This document shows positions 33,595 through 44,716 of a stretch of 64,000 nt of DNA, piece after piece; the stretch's first letter is position 1; every line of letters begins with the position of its first letter. The position numbers and the translations under genes were made by a program. Below the pieces are notes generated by a model. That model did not search any database and had not been told where the DNA came from. It was given only the letters and a program-made list of their open reading frames with translations. The stretch comes from Magnaporthiopsis rhizophila (lineage: Eukaryota; Ascomycota; Sordariomycetes; Magnaporthales; Magnaporthaceae). Location of the stretch: assembly GCA_003049465.1 (NCBI GenBank), contig PYSS01000094.1:1-64000 (forward strand). Reading direction: 5' to 3'.

Positions 33595-36500
33595 AAAAAT
33601 TATGATCGATTACGAAGCCCAAAAAAACTATTTTTTACCAAAAATAATAAAAAGGTACAGCATTTTAATATATCAAAAAAAGGAACCATATAACTTTATA
33701 ATAATAAAATAGGAGCCAATTATATTTAATAAAGGAAAAATTGATATTAAAACTGATTATTTCAAATTTTAATTTTTGGAAAAAATTTGTAAAATAATCC
33801 TAAATATTATAAATACGGAAAGGGAAAATTTAATTTTAGGTTTTTTATAATTTAAAAAATATAATTTTTTAATAAATTGGGTTACCGAATAAATTTAATA
33901 AAAAAAATTATTATTAATTAGCAAAAAAGCCTAATAATTACGGGCCCCGGATAATAAAAATCGAACGCCAAAAAGGGTAACCGTAACAGCAGCAAAATAT
34001 AACAATTAGCCCTGGCAAACTGTACTAACCGAAATATTAATAAATACGGATATAAACAGGCCTAACAAGCAAAAAATTATTAAGGATGGATTTAAAAATA
34101 TTTTTAAAAAATATTATAAATATTAAAAATTGTTTCAAAAAAATTTGGAAACGGTATTACCAAAATACGGACCGTTTGATTATAAAATTAAATTTAAACC
34201 GGAAACATAACTTAAATACCAAAAATTGTATCGATTAAACCCTCGATAAAAAAAACTATTATAAAAATAATTAAAAGAAAAAATTAGGAAGGAAATTATT
34301 AGATTTTTTAACTCCCTTATGGGATATAAAATTTTGTTTATTTTTAAAAAAAACAGAAAAAAACGGATATATATCGATTATTATCCGTTAAATCAGAAAA
34401 TAATAAAGGATCGGTATTTTTTACCCCTAATCGATAAATTTAAAAATAAGCTTAAAAAAAGCCGGTAATTTATAACCCTAAATTTATATAAAATATACGG
34501 CCTATTAAAAATTAAAAAGGGAAATAAATAAAAAACCGCTTTTTGAACCAAATTTGGAATTTTTAAATTATTAATAATAATTTTTAAGCTTATTAATGCA
34601 CCAGCCACATTTTAGCAAATAATTAACCATATATTACAAAAGTACCTCGATATTTTTGCCTTTACATATCTGAATAATATTTTAATCTTTTTAAAAATGC
34701 TGGAAAAATATAAACAATATATGTATAAAATACTGCAAAAATTGCAAAATACAAAGCTTTTAGTTAACCCGGATAAATATATATGGCATTTTTTAAAGGT
34801 AATTTTCCTCGGGTTTGTTATTAAATAAAGGAAAGTTCGGATGGAACCCAAAAAAGTACAGGCGGTAAAAAATTGGCCTGTACCCATTACAATCAAAAAA
34901 ATGCAAAATTTTTTGGGATTTTTGAACTTTTACCGAAAATTTATCCGAAATTTTAACAAAAAAGTTATACCATTTACGGATTTTACCAAAAATAATACCT
35001 AATTTTATTGGGGGATATAAAAATAAATAGTTTTCAAATTGCTAAAAAAAGCTATTATCCAAATACTAATATTAGTAATACCAAACCTAAAAAAACCTTT
35101 TAAAATTAAAATTAATATATCGAATTTCGCTATTAAAAAATAACTGGAACAGCAAAATAATTAAAAAAGGTTATACTTTTGCACGTTTTTTTCGCAAAAG
35201 CTAAATAAACCTAAACTAAATTATCAAATCCACGATAAAAAGCTTTTTATTATTATCAAAATTTTGGAAAAATAAAAGGTATATTTGTGCAAAACCAATT
35301 ACCAAATTATAATGTACACCAATTATAAAAACCTATTATAATTCACCACCAGCCAAATATTAAACAAAAAACAAATCCGATAAAGCTAGTTTTTTTAAAA
35401 TTATAATTTCCGAATTAAAATTAAAAAAGGGTCAAAAAATGGCCAAGCGGATATTTTAAACTGTTAATTAAACCATTAAATAAATATATCACCAAAAATA
35501 TACATAATTTTAGCCAAAAAATCAAACGGATCCCTAATCCCGGTATAGCGGGCATTGGCCAAAATAACCCGACAAAAAAGCTAAACTCCAAAAAAAATCC
35601 AGCAAATTTATAGCCAAATAGCTAATAAATACCAGGGGATTACTAAAACCTGGAAAAAGCTTTGGCAGTATTACGGGTTTACAGAAATTTGTGCCAAAAT
35701 AAAAAATGCAATCAAAAATTGCAAAAATTACGCAAAAAATAAAGCCAGCAGGTACAAACCTTATGGATTATTGCAACCCTTACCAGCATTTAGCAAAATA
35801 TGGTAAAAAATTACGGCGGATTTTATTATAAAACTATCCAAATTAAAAAAACCCTTTATAAATATCCAATATAATAATATTATAATAATAATTGACCAAT
35901 TTACCAAATATGCTATATACCTATCGTTTAAAAAAAACGCAAAGGTTATAAACCTAACCTATATTTTTATCCGGAATATAATTGCGGAATACAAAATACC
36001 GGAATATATAATTTTAAACCGAAACAAGCTATTTAATAACAAATTTTGGAAACAATTTATAGCAAATTTAAGCGCGAAATATGCTTTTTTTACAATTTAT
36101 TATTTTTAAATAAATGGGCAAATAAAATAAACAAATCAAATTATAAAATAATATTTATATTATTTTATTAATTATAAATAAAATAATTGGGTATAATTAT
36201 TCCTTATAGCGCAATTTGCATATAACAGTTTAATATATAAAAGTATAGGAATTATGCTGTTTTATACAAATTATGGGTATATATTTACGGTGTATAAAAA
36301 ACCCAGGGCAAAACCATATACCTTAACAGCAGAAATACAGGTAAAAAAACTTACTAAACTATATAAAAACCTCCAGGCAAAGCTAAAAAAATTATAATAA
36401 TGCATATTTATATAGGCCAATAAAAAAATAATCAAAAAACCAACCTTTAAAAAAAAGGATAGCGTTTATTTTTTTTAATATAATATTAAAACAAAATAAT

Positions 36501-36870
36501 TAAATAATAAGCTAAATTATAAAAAATTGGGACCGTTTAAAATTTTAAAAAAAGTTTCCAATATTAATTACAAATTTTAATTATTATTAACCATATATAA
36601 CTATCCGGTTTTTTATATTAATTTATTTAAATTAGCACCACCAGGGTTTAAAAATAACAAATTAATAAAAATTAATCCAAAACAGAAGTACAAAATCGAA
36701 AAAATCCTGGACAAAAAAATTATCGACAAAATTAAATATTATTTAATTAAATGGGCAGGGTACAAAATTAAAAAAAGCATTTAGGAAAAAAAACAAACCT
36801 AAAAAATGCACCAAAAGCTTTTAAAAAGTACCGGCAAAAAACTTTTGGTAAAAAATTAACACCAGTGCCA
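33595..36870 (+). pseudogene. pol: pol remnant of element F with chromodomain
   Basis: Protease near 33600-33640 reads MIDYEAQKNYFLPKIIKRY, aligned with the INCGFNGNY segment of D. RT shows IYIDYYPLN at 34368 and FLNFYRKFIRNFNK at 34920. RNase H keeps KINISNFAIKK near 35105, with Asn where the catalytic Asp of ETDAS would be. Integrase shows KYQGITKTWKKLWQYYGF near 35625 (zinc-binding domain), GLLQPLPAF near 35765, ADFIIKL (35815) and IIIDQFTKYAIYL near 35885 (first catalytic Asp region). The chromodomain is at 36690-36800: KIEKILDKKII followed by YYLIKWAGYK, then a TAG where the fold expects Trp and then Glu. This places Gy2 in the chromovirus branch, whose chromodomain is thought to steer integration to heterochromatin. 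Confidence 0.85.
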
Positions 36871-37029
36871 AAATTCGGATTTTGGCTCGGAATACCCGTA
36901 TTAAAATAATTTATCTGATTAAAATAGGGCCAGCAAATTAAGGTTAGGATTAACCCTATAATCGGCCCAGTTCGGAAATAACGGAGGAAAATTGGGGGCT
37001 AGCAAATTAAAAAGTGCAGCAAAAGCCTA

Positions 37030-37225
37030 TATGGCTATTTTATTAGCCTTTTTCCGCTCGATCCGCTCTAGCTCCTCCATATTATTAATCCCGCAACAAA
37101 TTGCATGCATTTTTTTTTCAAACCATATTTTTTCCTGCTTGCATAAATGCTTAACCTTAGCATTAGTACAATAATACTTTTCTTTTGCCGCTTTTAATTT
37201 AGCCCTTATCCTAAAATATTAATAA
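37030..37225 (-). CDS. Candidate antisense ORF of the Gy2 family, F copy
   Basis: Open minus-strand stretch of about 65 codons between a TAA and a TAG: LKAAKEKYYCTNAKVKHL, then CKQEKIWFEKKMHAI, then NNMEELERIERKKANKIA. It aligns with the 2477-2710 frame of D' (KQKIFWLERK, NIDNIKELKQIKQKKKA) although the underlying DNA differs at all three codon positions. Charged and heptad-like, probably coiled coil. Its strand is opposite to gag/pol. Confidence 0.45.
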
Positions 37226-37569
37226 CTAAACTTTTCAAACTGGAACAAAAAAAAATTTAGCACGTTACACCGAAAACATTCTTAACAAACGCATTTAATA
37301 TATCTAAAAAAATCGCAAAAAAATATAACGCAGCATGCAAATTTTAGCGCTTTATAAGCAAAATAAAAAGGTATTTCGGTAAAAAACGATAAAAAAACGG
37401 CAAGCAGGTTATTATAGCAAATAGTGAATCGCGCATTAACAGCTTTTCGTTTTTATACCCAACCAAATATATTATTAAAAAAAAAGGATAAAAAATGGTA
37501 AAAAAAAAAAAATATTTATTATTAACAGAAAAACAGGATCGCAAATTTTAGCCAAAAAGATTTAGCCTA

Positions 37570-37584
37570 AAAAGGGAAACCTGG
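37570..37584 (+). promoter_or_regulatory. Polypurine tract of element F
   Basis: AAAAAGGGAAACCTGG-type tract directly before the 3' LTR. G has the same tract (AAAGGGAAACCTGG on the minus strand next to 40363). Confidence 0.6.
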
Positions 37585-38055
37585 TATTATAATTATAACT
37601 GGCAAAAAGGCAAAAAAACTGGGGCTAACCCCTAATAATATACCTTTATCCCGCAATTATAAAAGCCAACGGGCCCGAATAATTAAGGCCAAAAAAAAGT
37701 TACATAATTAGGCATTTATTTAAGTACGGGTGATATATCCGTTATGCAACATAACAAATATAGCATAAATATAACACAGTAATATGTTCGCTATGTAATA
37801 TAACAAATATAGCACAAATATAATATAAAAGGATCGCGGGTATATAAAATAAAGGTTTTTTACCATATTAGGTAGCCTTAATTAAGGCCTCGGTATCAGT
37901 TAACCTAAATTAGCTCCAAGGCAACCCTTTGGGCAAACAATCGAAACCTTTATTACTACTCCAGTTTTCCCAGCACAAATAACCTTGTGAAGATTATACT
38001 GCTCAGCACCTCTCCTAGCGTACCCTACCCTAGGAGCAGAGAACCGTTTGTAACA
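37585..38055 (+). repeat. 3' LTR of element F
   Basis: 471 bp, from TATTATAATTATAACTGG to TTTGTAACA. Its start is strongly mutated relative to the 5' LTR, but its outer end (TAGCGTACCCTACCCTAGG) is richer in G+C than the inner end of the 5' LTR (TAATATACCCTACCTTAAA). Confidence 0.95.
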
Positions 38056-38060
38056 TAAAG

Positions 38061-38372
38061 CTAATAATTTATAGGCGGCAACCTTTTATAAAATAGGTGA
38101 TTTGCAGGGCAGTGGCCCCTATAAACTAGGCTTATAAGTGTGGGCTATATGCATAACCCTTATAAGGTAGGTTGCGTGCATAAGCTTTGCAGGGTAGGTG
38201 CTTTGCATAACCAACCATAAGCCCCAACCAAATATACCGGAGGTGCAGGGTAGGCCAGGTACGTACCCTAGCTTTAAATTAATTATATAATTTAGCCCTA
38301 ACCAGTATAAGGGCTACAGGGTAGGGGCTACAGGGTAGGTTACCCTATTATATGCAGTAATTATTTTTAACA
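38061..38372 (-). repeat. E' LTR, part 2 (Co1), right of element F
   Basis: 312 bp, inverted copy of 21227-21540, ending TTTTTAACA at 38372. With part 1 it makes a 698-bp LTR. Confidence 0.9.
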
Positions 38373-38599
38373 AAATGCTTTTATAATTTTTAAAAATAAG
38401 ATTTGTGCTTATAAAAGCATTCCTTTCACTTATTTATAATTTGGCTAATTTGTACCGGTAAACCTTATTTGTTGATTTATTTTTTAATATTTTATTTATA
38501 TGCATTTTATTGTTTGAAATTCCAATTAACCGGTTATTATTTTGTTAATTGTTATTTTTTTATTTTTTTGCCTTTTTTTATTTTTATTTTTGCAGCCAA

Positions 38600-39060
38600 A
38601 TAGCTCCTAAAAAAAGGAAATTATCGAATTTTATATAATTATACAAAAGCTGTTATTATCAAAATCTGGGCCCATTTTATAACCTTTTATCGAGCGGTAA
38701 TAAGGCTAAAATTATTATTTAAAATAATTAAATTAAGAAATAAATAAGGCTTTTATAAAATTGAGTTATATTGATATTTTTGGTTTAGTTAAATAATTTT
38801 TAAATTAATGCCAATATCATTAATATATTAATATTTTGTTTTAAGGAAAGCATATATATTTAAGTTTTGAACGAGGCATTTTTTGTTTTAGTGTTAATTT
38901 TTAATCCTGTTTCGACCAATTTTGGAACTGGCCCTTTTAAAATTACTAATCCTTTTATAATTAATCCTGATAATATTACAAATTTTATTGCAATAATATT
39001 GCAAATAATTAAAATTATAAATGCTTTTTTAAAATTTATGCCTAAATTTTTAAGCAATTA
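38600..39060 (+). pseudogene. Candidate antisense ORF of the Co2 family, K copy
   Basis: Plus-strand frame, antisense to the host element, beginning with ATA where H has ATG: IAPKKRKLSSF, then LYKSCYYQNLGPFYNLLSS. H reads MAGKKKKLSSFIRLHKSRYF at the same place (minus strand from 51155). Both are preceded by TTTTTGCAGCC, which would suit a 3' splice site. The later part, 38867-39061, stays open (LNEAFFVLVLIFNPV). The function is unknown. Confidence 0.35.
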
Positions 39061-39108
39061 TTAAAAAAAAAAAAATTCTGCACTAAATAAAAAAAGATTA
39101 TTTTTTTG

Positions 39109-39341
39109 GCAAATGTGGTGGCGCGGCGCCTGGAAAATCGCTAAGCCACGGTGGCTGAGGCTCCATATTTGGGGCCCGTGCCTGAAAAGCCCGTGCGTGG
39201 CCGCCTGCATAAAAACCCTGCACGAAAACTCCGGTGCAACGCACCGATCCCCTCCTTCTACTCGTCACTTCTATATAATCAAATCAACCTTCGCTTTATC
39301 ACAGCGCTGTCTCCTTTACAAGGGTGATCCCTAACAGCAAA
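39109..39341. repeat. GC-rich solo LTR with target-site duplication
   Basis: A 223-bp unit at 39114-39336, from TGTGGTGGCGCGGCGCC to TGATCCCTAACA, flanked by GCAAA at 39109-39113 and 39337-39341. The TG...CA ends and 5-bp duplication are those of an LTR left by recombination, or of a very short non-autonomous element. It has no other copy in the window and shows little or no C-to-T decay. Confidence 0.85.
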
Positions 39342-39796
39342 TAATAAATGCTTTTGGGCAAATAGCCCTTTAATACTAATTAAATTATAACAATTTAATG
39401 GATAAATAAACCGATTTTATTAATTAATTTAATAATAATTTTATTTCGCAGGAAAATAATGGTGAAAAAAAAGGAGTTTGCTAAATTTTTAATATTTTAA
39501 TTTTAAAATAAACCTTTTACCGAATAATATAAATAGGCTATAATTTAAGCTATATTTTTCGAACAGTTAAAATCTGTTTAAATACAATTATAACCTTTAT
39601 CAAAGCCGCTTACGGGTATTAATTTTATTATTTAGCAATTCGGAAATTATTCCGAGCCCAAAACCTAAAAAAAAGGGCAAATATAAAATTATTTTTAAAA
39701 TTCCTGATTATTCCATTACTGGCGATAAAAATATCAAACCGCTTATTTCAGGCTTTGGCGGGCGCGGTAAAAAGTGTGATTTAAGATTAGTTTTAT

Positions 39797-40362
39797 TGTT
39801 ACAATCACTGGCTTTTTGCTTCTAGGGCAGGGCACCTAGCGGCGGCGTTGAGCAGTACTGGGTTGCAAGGTTGCCTTGCACGTGATCTAGGGGTCCGGTA
39901 AAACAATTATCTGTTATTGCTTGCCCAAAAAGGTATTTTAAAACTAGCTTATGTTAACTAATACCAAAACCTTACTTAAAACTACCTGTTTACCTAAAAG
40001 TTTTGTCCTTATTTATAAACGGATAACCTTTTTACTGGATTTTTTAATTTGTAAGGCAAATTACAAAACACTCTCCTTAATTTGTAATTTATAAAGCAAA
40101 TTATAAAGCACTTTTTTTAATTTGTAATTTCTAACGCGAATTACAAAGCACCCTCCTTAATTTATGATTTGTAAGGCAAATTGCAAAGTATTTTTCTTAA
40201 TTTGTGATTTATAAGGCAAATTATATATTACCTGGTCACATGCCTTTTTATATAACCCTGCAAATATTATAACCCTACTACCCCGCTGCAGGATTAAAGC
40301 GTATTACTGGGGCTTAACCTTCCAGCCCTTCTGCCTCTTCCGGGCGTAGCATAATCATAACA
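39797..40362 (-). repeat. 3' LTR of element G
   Basis: 566 bp. The outer end near 39820-39900 is GC-rich (AGGGCAGGGCACCTAGCGGC). The inner U3 head reads GCATAATCATAACA, mutated against GCGTGGTTGTAACA of the 5' LTR. It contains about five 40-bp dyad units (40041-40232). Confidence 0.92.
40041..40232. repeat. U3 tandem array in the G 3' LTR, about 5 units of 40 bp
   Basis: Period 40 bp, with repeated TTAATTTGTAATTTATAA and GCAAATTACAAAGCACYCT. Each unit is a dyad in which TTTGTAATTTG pairs with CAAATTACAAA. Confidence 0.85.
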
Positions 40363-41250
40363 CCAGGTTTCCCTTTCCAGGCCAAATTTTTTTGGCCACA
40401 TTTCCAATTGCCTTTTCTTTTTTTTTAACAATATGTATTTTTTCCTTGCTTTTTTATTTTACCTTTTTTTACCCTAACAAAATATCTGGCCGGGTACAAA
40501 AGCATAAACCGGAAATTTTTTTGATGTTTTATCGGAAAAACTTTTTAATTATTATTTTTTTATCTGTTATTTTTATACCTTTTTGCATTTATTGCCACAA
40601 GGTTTTTAAGCGGGCAAAATATGAAGCTTTTTTTAAAAAATTTGTTTTGTTATGTAAAATATTTTTGCATTAACCGTTTTAAATGTAATATTTTTGGCCT
40701 GTTTTTTAACCAGCTCCATGTTATTAATCAGCAGTACCAATAATTAAAAATAGCTGTTCGAATTATTAAAAAATAAGCATTATATTTTTAATAACCGGTT
40801 AAAACATTTGCAAAAGCAAAAAAAACCTTTGGTTAAAATAAAAATTGCGCGCATTATTTTAGGGTATTAATAATATAAAAAAATTAAAACGGGTTGAACG
40901 GAAAAAACCGAAAAAAATAACCGCAAAAACCCGTACTTTCTTTAATTTTCCGCCCTTTAAATTTCTTTTTTTTAACTGGGCTAATTTTAGGATTATTTTT
41001 AACCATAACCTATGTGCTTTTTTTAATCGGATTAATTATTGCTTTATTTTAATGATTTTTTTGGTTGCATAATATAATAATAATATATTTGCTCCTTAAA
41101 TGCAAGGTTTTAATTTAATTTTTAATATAACCTAATTAAATATACAAAAAGGTTCACACTTTTTTGCCCGTTTGGCGCATTTTTTTTTTGCTAAATTTTT
41201 CATAATCGTTTTTGCCGATATTTTTATAAAACCTTCTGGCAATTCACAAA
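40363..41250 (-). other. Element G, 3' region with antisense frame
   Basis: Homologous to D' 2099-3047. On the plus strand about 40760-40960 reads NNRLKHLQKQKK, then NNIKKLKRVERKKPKK, the third copy of the Gy2 antisense peptide, with two stops. No sense coding. Confidence 0.55.
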
Positions 41251-44200
41251 GTTCGTTTTTTTCCCCACATATTATATTTGTGCTTTTATTTTGCCTACTT
41301 AACCAAATATTATTATTTATAATAATATACTTTATTATTAAAAATCTCCTTAATTTCCTATTTTTAATTTGGATTAATTTTTATTAACTTTATGCTTTTT
41401 AAACCAAATAATGCCGGTTTTAACAGAGAAATGTAGAAAATAAAATGGATTTTTATCATTAATGATAATTAAAATTTATAATTAATTATTAAAATTGTTT
41501 TTTTTAATTTTAAACAATTCAAATTTCTTATAATCCAGTTTGTTATTTAACCATTTTATTTTAATATTACAGCGCAAAAAATAAATATTATCCCCTTTTT
41601 TAAAAATTAGTTCCTCGAGCCTTTTTTATTTGTTTATATGGATATATATTTTCGAAACTTTTTAAAAAAAAATTGCAAATATTTATATAGTTTAATTATT
41701 TCGGTAACCTATGTTTCTGTTATTAAAGTTTTTTTTTTGCTTTAGGTGTGTTATACACCGTAAATATAAATTTATAATTTGCAAAAAACAGAATAACTTT
41801 TATATTTTTGTATACGAAATTATTATAAGCAAACTGGACCATAAAAATAATTATATCGAATTATTTTATTTATAATTAATATAATAATATAAATATTGTT
41901 TTATTGTTTGGTTTGTTTGTTTTATTTGCTTATCCGTTTCGGAATAATAAATTATTAATAATACATGTTTCATTTTAAATTTGGCCCTTAAAATCTTCCA
42001 AAATTTGCTGGTAAATAGCTTATTTTAATCCATAATTAATTTATTGGGCATTTTGTATTTTAAACCCATATTTTTGATAAAAATATATATTAATTTTATA
42101 ATATTGCTACTTTTTTTATACAATAAAAACAGGGTATATTTAATAAATTTATTTATTATTATTAAAATATTAGTATATTGAATATTTATCAGGGGCTTTT
42201 TTAATTTAAAAAATTTAGCCACAAAATTTACCGTAATTTTTTGCTATATTTTATTAAATACCGGCAAAGCCTAAAATAATTTGTAAGGTTTATATTTACT
42301 GGCCTTATTTTTAGCATAATTTTTATAATTTTTTATTATTTTGCAAACCGTGGCTCGGATTTCGGTAAACCCGTAATATTATTATAACCTTTCCCAGGTT
42401 TTGGTTACCCTTTAATATTTATAAATTAACTGGTTATAAACCTATTGGATTTTTTTAGGGATTCGTTTTTATTAAAATATAGTTTTGGCCAGCACCTGCT
42501 ATATTAAAACCAAAAACCCGTCCAATCTTTGCGTTAAAATTATATATATTTTTAGCGGCATTTTATTTTTATAATTTAATTAAAGCTTTAAAATATTTGC
42601 CTTTCTATTTTTTAACCCTTTTTATATTTAATTTTAAATTATAATCCTGGAAAAACTAATTTCACCGAATTTATTATTTATTTAAAGTTTGACAGGTGGT
42701 AAAATATGCAAAATCTTTATGATTTATTTAAATCATAATCTGGTGGTTTGTTTGTTATAAATATATTCTTTTATTTTTTTAATACCCAAATAATAATTAT
42801 AAATCTTTCACCATAAATTGGATAATTTAATTCCGGTCCGTTAAATTTATATAATAAAAAAATACAAAAATGCAGCCTTTTATTATTATTTTATTAATTA
42901 AATTAAACCTTAATTTTAAAATCCAATGCATTAATTTTACTTTTAAAAGGTTTGTTTGCGTTTAATAAAAATTAATACTGGTTTTTATATTCTAATTTTT
43001 TTAATAGGTCGAAAACCTTTTACTTTTATATCCCCTAAAAAAAATTGGGTATTATTTCTGGTAAAATTTGTAAATAAAAGTGCTATTTTGTCAAAATTCC
43101 GGATAAACTGGCGGTAAAAACTTAGAAAGCCCAAAAAATCTTGTATTTTTTTAATATTGGTCGGTTTAGGCCACTTTTTAACCACTTATACCTTTTTTTT
43201 ATTTTATTTGTACCTACCCTGGTATAATTATATTTTTTAAAAAATAACTTCCTGTATATGCCATGCATATTTTTCGGGTTTAATCGAAAGCTTTGCATTT
43301 TACAATTTTTATAAAACCCTATATATGTATTTTTTTATATTTTTCCAGCATTTCCAAAAAAAATTAGGATATTATTCAGATAAATAAATGCGAAAATATC
43401 CAAGCATTTTTTAATATATAATTAATTATCCGCTGGAACGTGGCTGGCACATTGGTAAATTCGAAGATTATTACCAGTAATTTATATATTTTCAGCCGGA
43501 TTCAAAAAGCAATTTTCCATTTATTTCCTTTTTTATTTTTAATAAATTATATATTTTGCATAAGTTCAAGGTTATAAACCATTCAGCTTTACCAAGCCTA
43601 TTTTTCAATTTATCGATAAAAAATAAAGAATATCCATTTTTTATTATAGCCTTATTTAACAGATAATAATCGATATATATTCGTTTTTTTCCATTTTTTT
43701 AGGGACAAATATTATCCTATATCCCATAGGAAAATTCAAAAATCGGATAATACTTTGTTTCAGGTTTTCCGCAAATTGCTTTTGCAATAACCTTTGCTAT
43801 TTGGGATTTAACCAATACAATTTTTGTAATTAAGCTGTACCTTTGGTTTTCATTTAATTTTATAATCGAACGATCCGTATTCCGGAAATATTATTTTCAA
43901 ATTTTTTTAAAATAATCTCCAATATTTATAATATTCTTTGGGAATATTTTTTAAATATTAACATACTTATTGATCAGGCGGATCATAATTTTGGTTATAA
44001 TTTTTTTATAATATTATCCTTAAATTTGGGTTTTTTTGCTATTAAGGCTAATATTGCCTAATAATTGCAAATCTATTAATGCAATTCGCTAAAATTAATT
44101 GCCAAATCCTGTTGTTATTATAGCAACCCTATCTGGCTTTTATTTTCCATAATTCGGGGCCCATAATTATTAGGCTTTTTTATTTTTTAATAATAACTTC

Positions 44201-44412
44201 CTTTATTAAATTTCCTCCAAAACCCAATCTATTAGGGGATTATACTTTTAAACCAGGGAAAACCTAAAATTAGATTTTCTCCTTTTATATTTATGATATT
44301 TAGGATAACTTTACAAATTTTCCGTAAAATCTCGAACCTAAATCAATCTGCTTTTAAATCAATTACCCCATTATTATAAATAACTGGTTTTTTTCCATAA
44401 TCCTAAAATTGT
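41251..44412 (-). pseudogene. pol: pol remnant of element G, left part (RT to chromodomain)
   Basis: Minus strand, right to left. RT starts with YIDYYLLNKAIIKNGYSL near 43680; the junction is open at 43185-42985 (IQDFLGFLSFYRQFIRNFDK). RNase H near 42860-42780 reads FNGPELNYPIYGERF. The integrase core at 42222-42025 is open: KKPLINIQYTNILIIINKF and YKMPNKLIMD, corresponding to the first and second catalytic segments, with Asn for Asp in the first. The Gag-Pol C-terminus shows DYKKFELFKIKK near 41535. A chromodomain-like QYLVK segment with a degraded Trp cage lies near 41320. The protease C-terminal part abuts H. Confidence 0.82.
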
Positions 44413-44417
44413 ATAAC
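44413..44417. repeat. Target-site duplication of H (left)
   Basis: ATAAC, repeated at 52073-52077. Removing H and one copy restores sequence collinear with 5850-5950 of element D. Confidence 0.95.
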
Positions 44418-44716
44418 TGTCGGAATAGGCATTCTGTGCGCGTGCAGTCCGGAAAAGGAGAACGGAATAGAGGGACCCTTTGGGCCCCTTTGTATCCCGC
44501 ACGGGCCAATCGGCCTGTGCGGCTAAAGCAGCGGATCGCCCTTTGGGCGATCGCCTCCGCACAAATAAAAGGGCAATTTTTTGCCCTTCCTTAGGCAAAT
44601 AAATTCTTTTTTCCTTGTGCATAATAATAGAATTTTCCCAAATTATAAAAATTGTTATTTACCCCTTTTGGAAATCTCCAAGCCAATTGAACAGAAAAAA
44701 CCCTCTCCTGCCAATA
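44418..44716 (+). repeat. 5' LTR of element H
   Basis: 299 bp, TGTCGGAATAGGC to CTCCTGCCAATA. The middle keeps GCCAATCGGCCTGTGCGGC and GGCGATCGCC, palindromic GC-rich words shared by all three Co2 LTRs. Confidence 0.93.

Larger units (their letters stand above)
30748..38055 (+). mobile_element. Element F, full-length Gy2 chromovirus inserted in the E' LTR
   Basis: 7308 bp, with two LTRs of exactly 471 bp and target-site duplications TAAAG at 30743-30747 and 38056-38060. Internal order: gag, long interval, protease, RT, RNase H, integrase, chromodomain, antisense frame, polypurine tract. It is the most complete Gy2 copy and is riddled with stops. The insertion site is confirmed by the uninterrupted E LTR. 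Confidence 0.95.
38373..39796 (-). mobile_element. Element K, reverse Co2 copia fragment, left part
   Basis: 38373-39000 matches the reverse complement of 51400-50750 in H, the interval between pol and the 3' LTR. It is interrupted by the solo LTR (39114-39336) and cut at 39797 by G, continuing at 55049. Parts of 39010-39796 have no counterpart in H. The stretch about 39567-39796 is open on the plus strand (SEIIPSPKPKKKGKYKIIF and onward), and I cannot assign it; it may be part of a longer antisense gene or another insertion. Confidence 0.65.
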
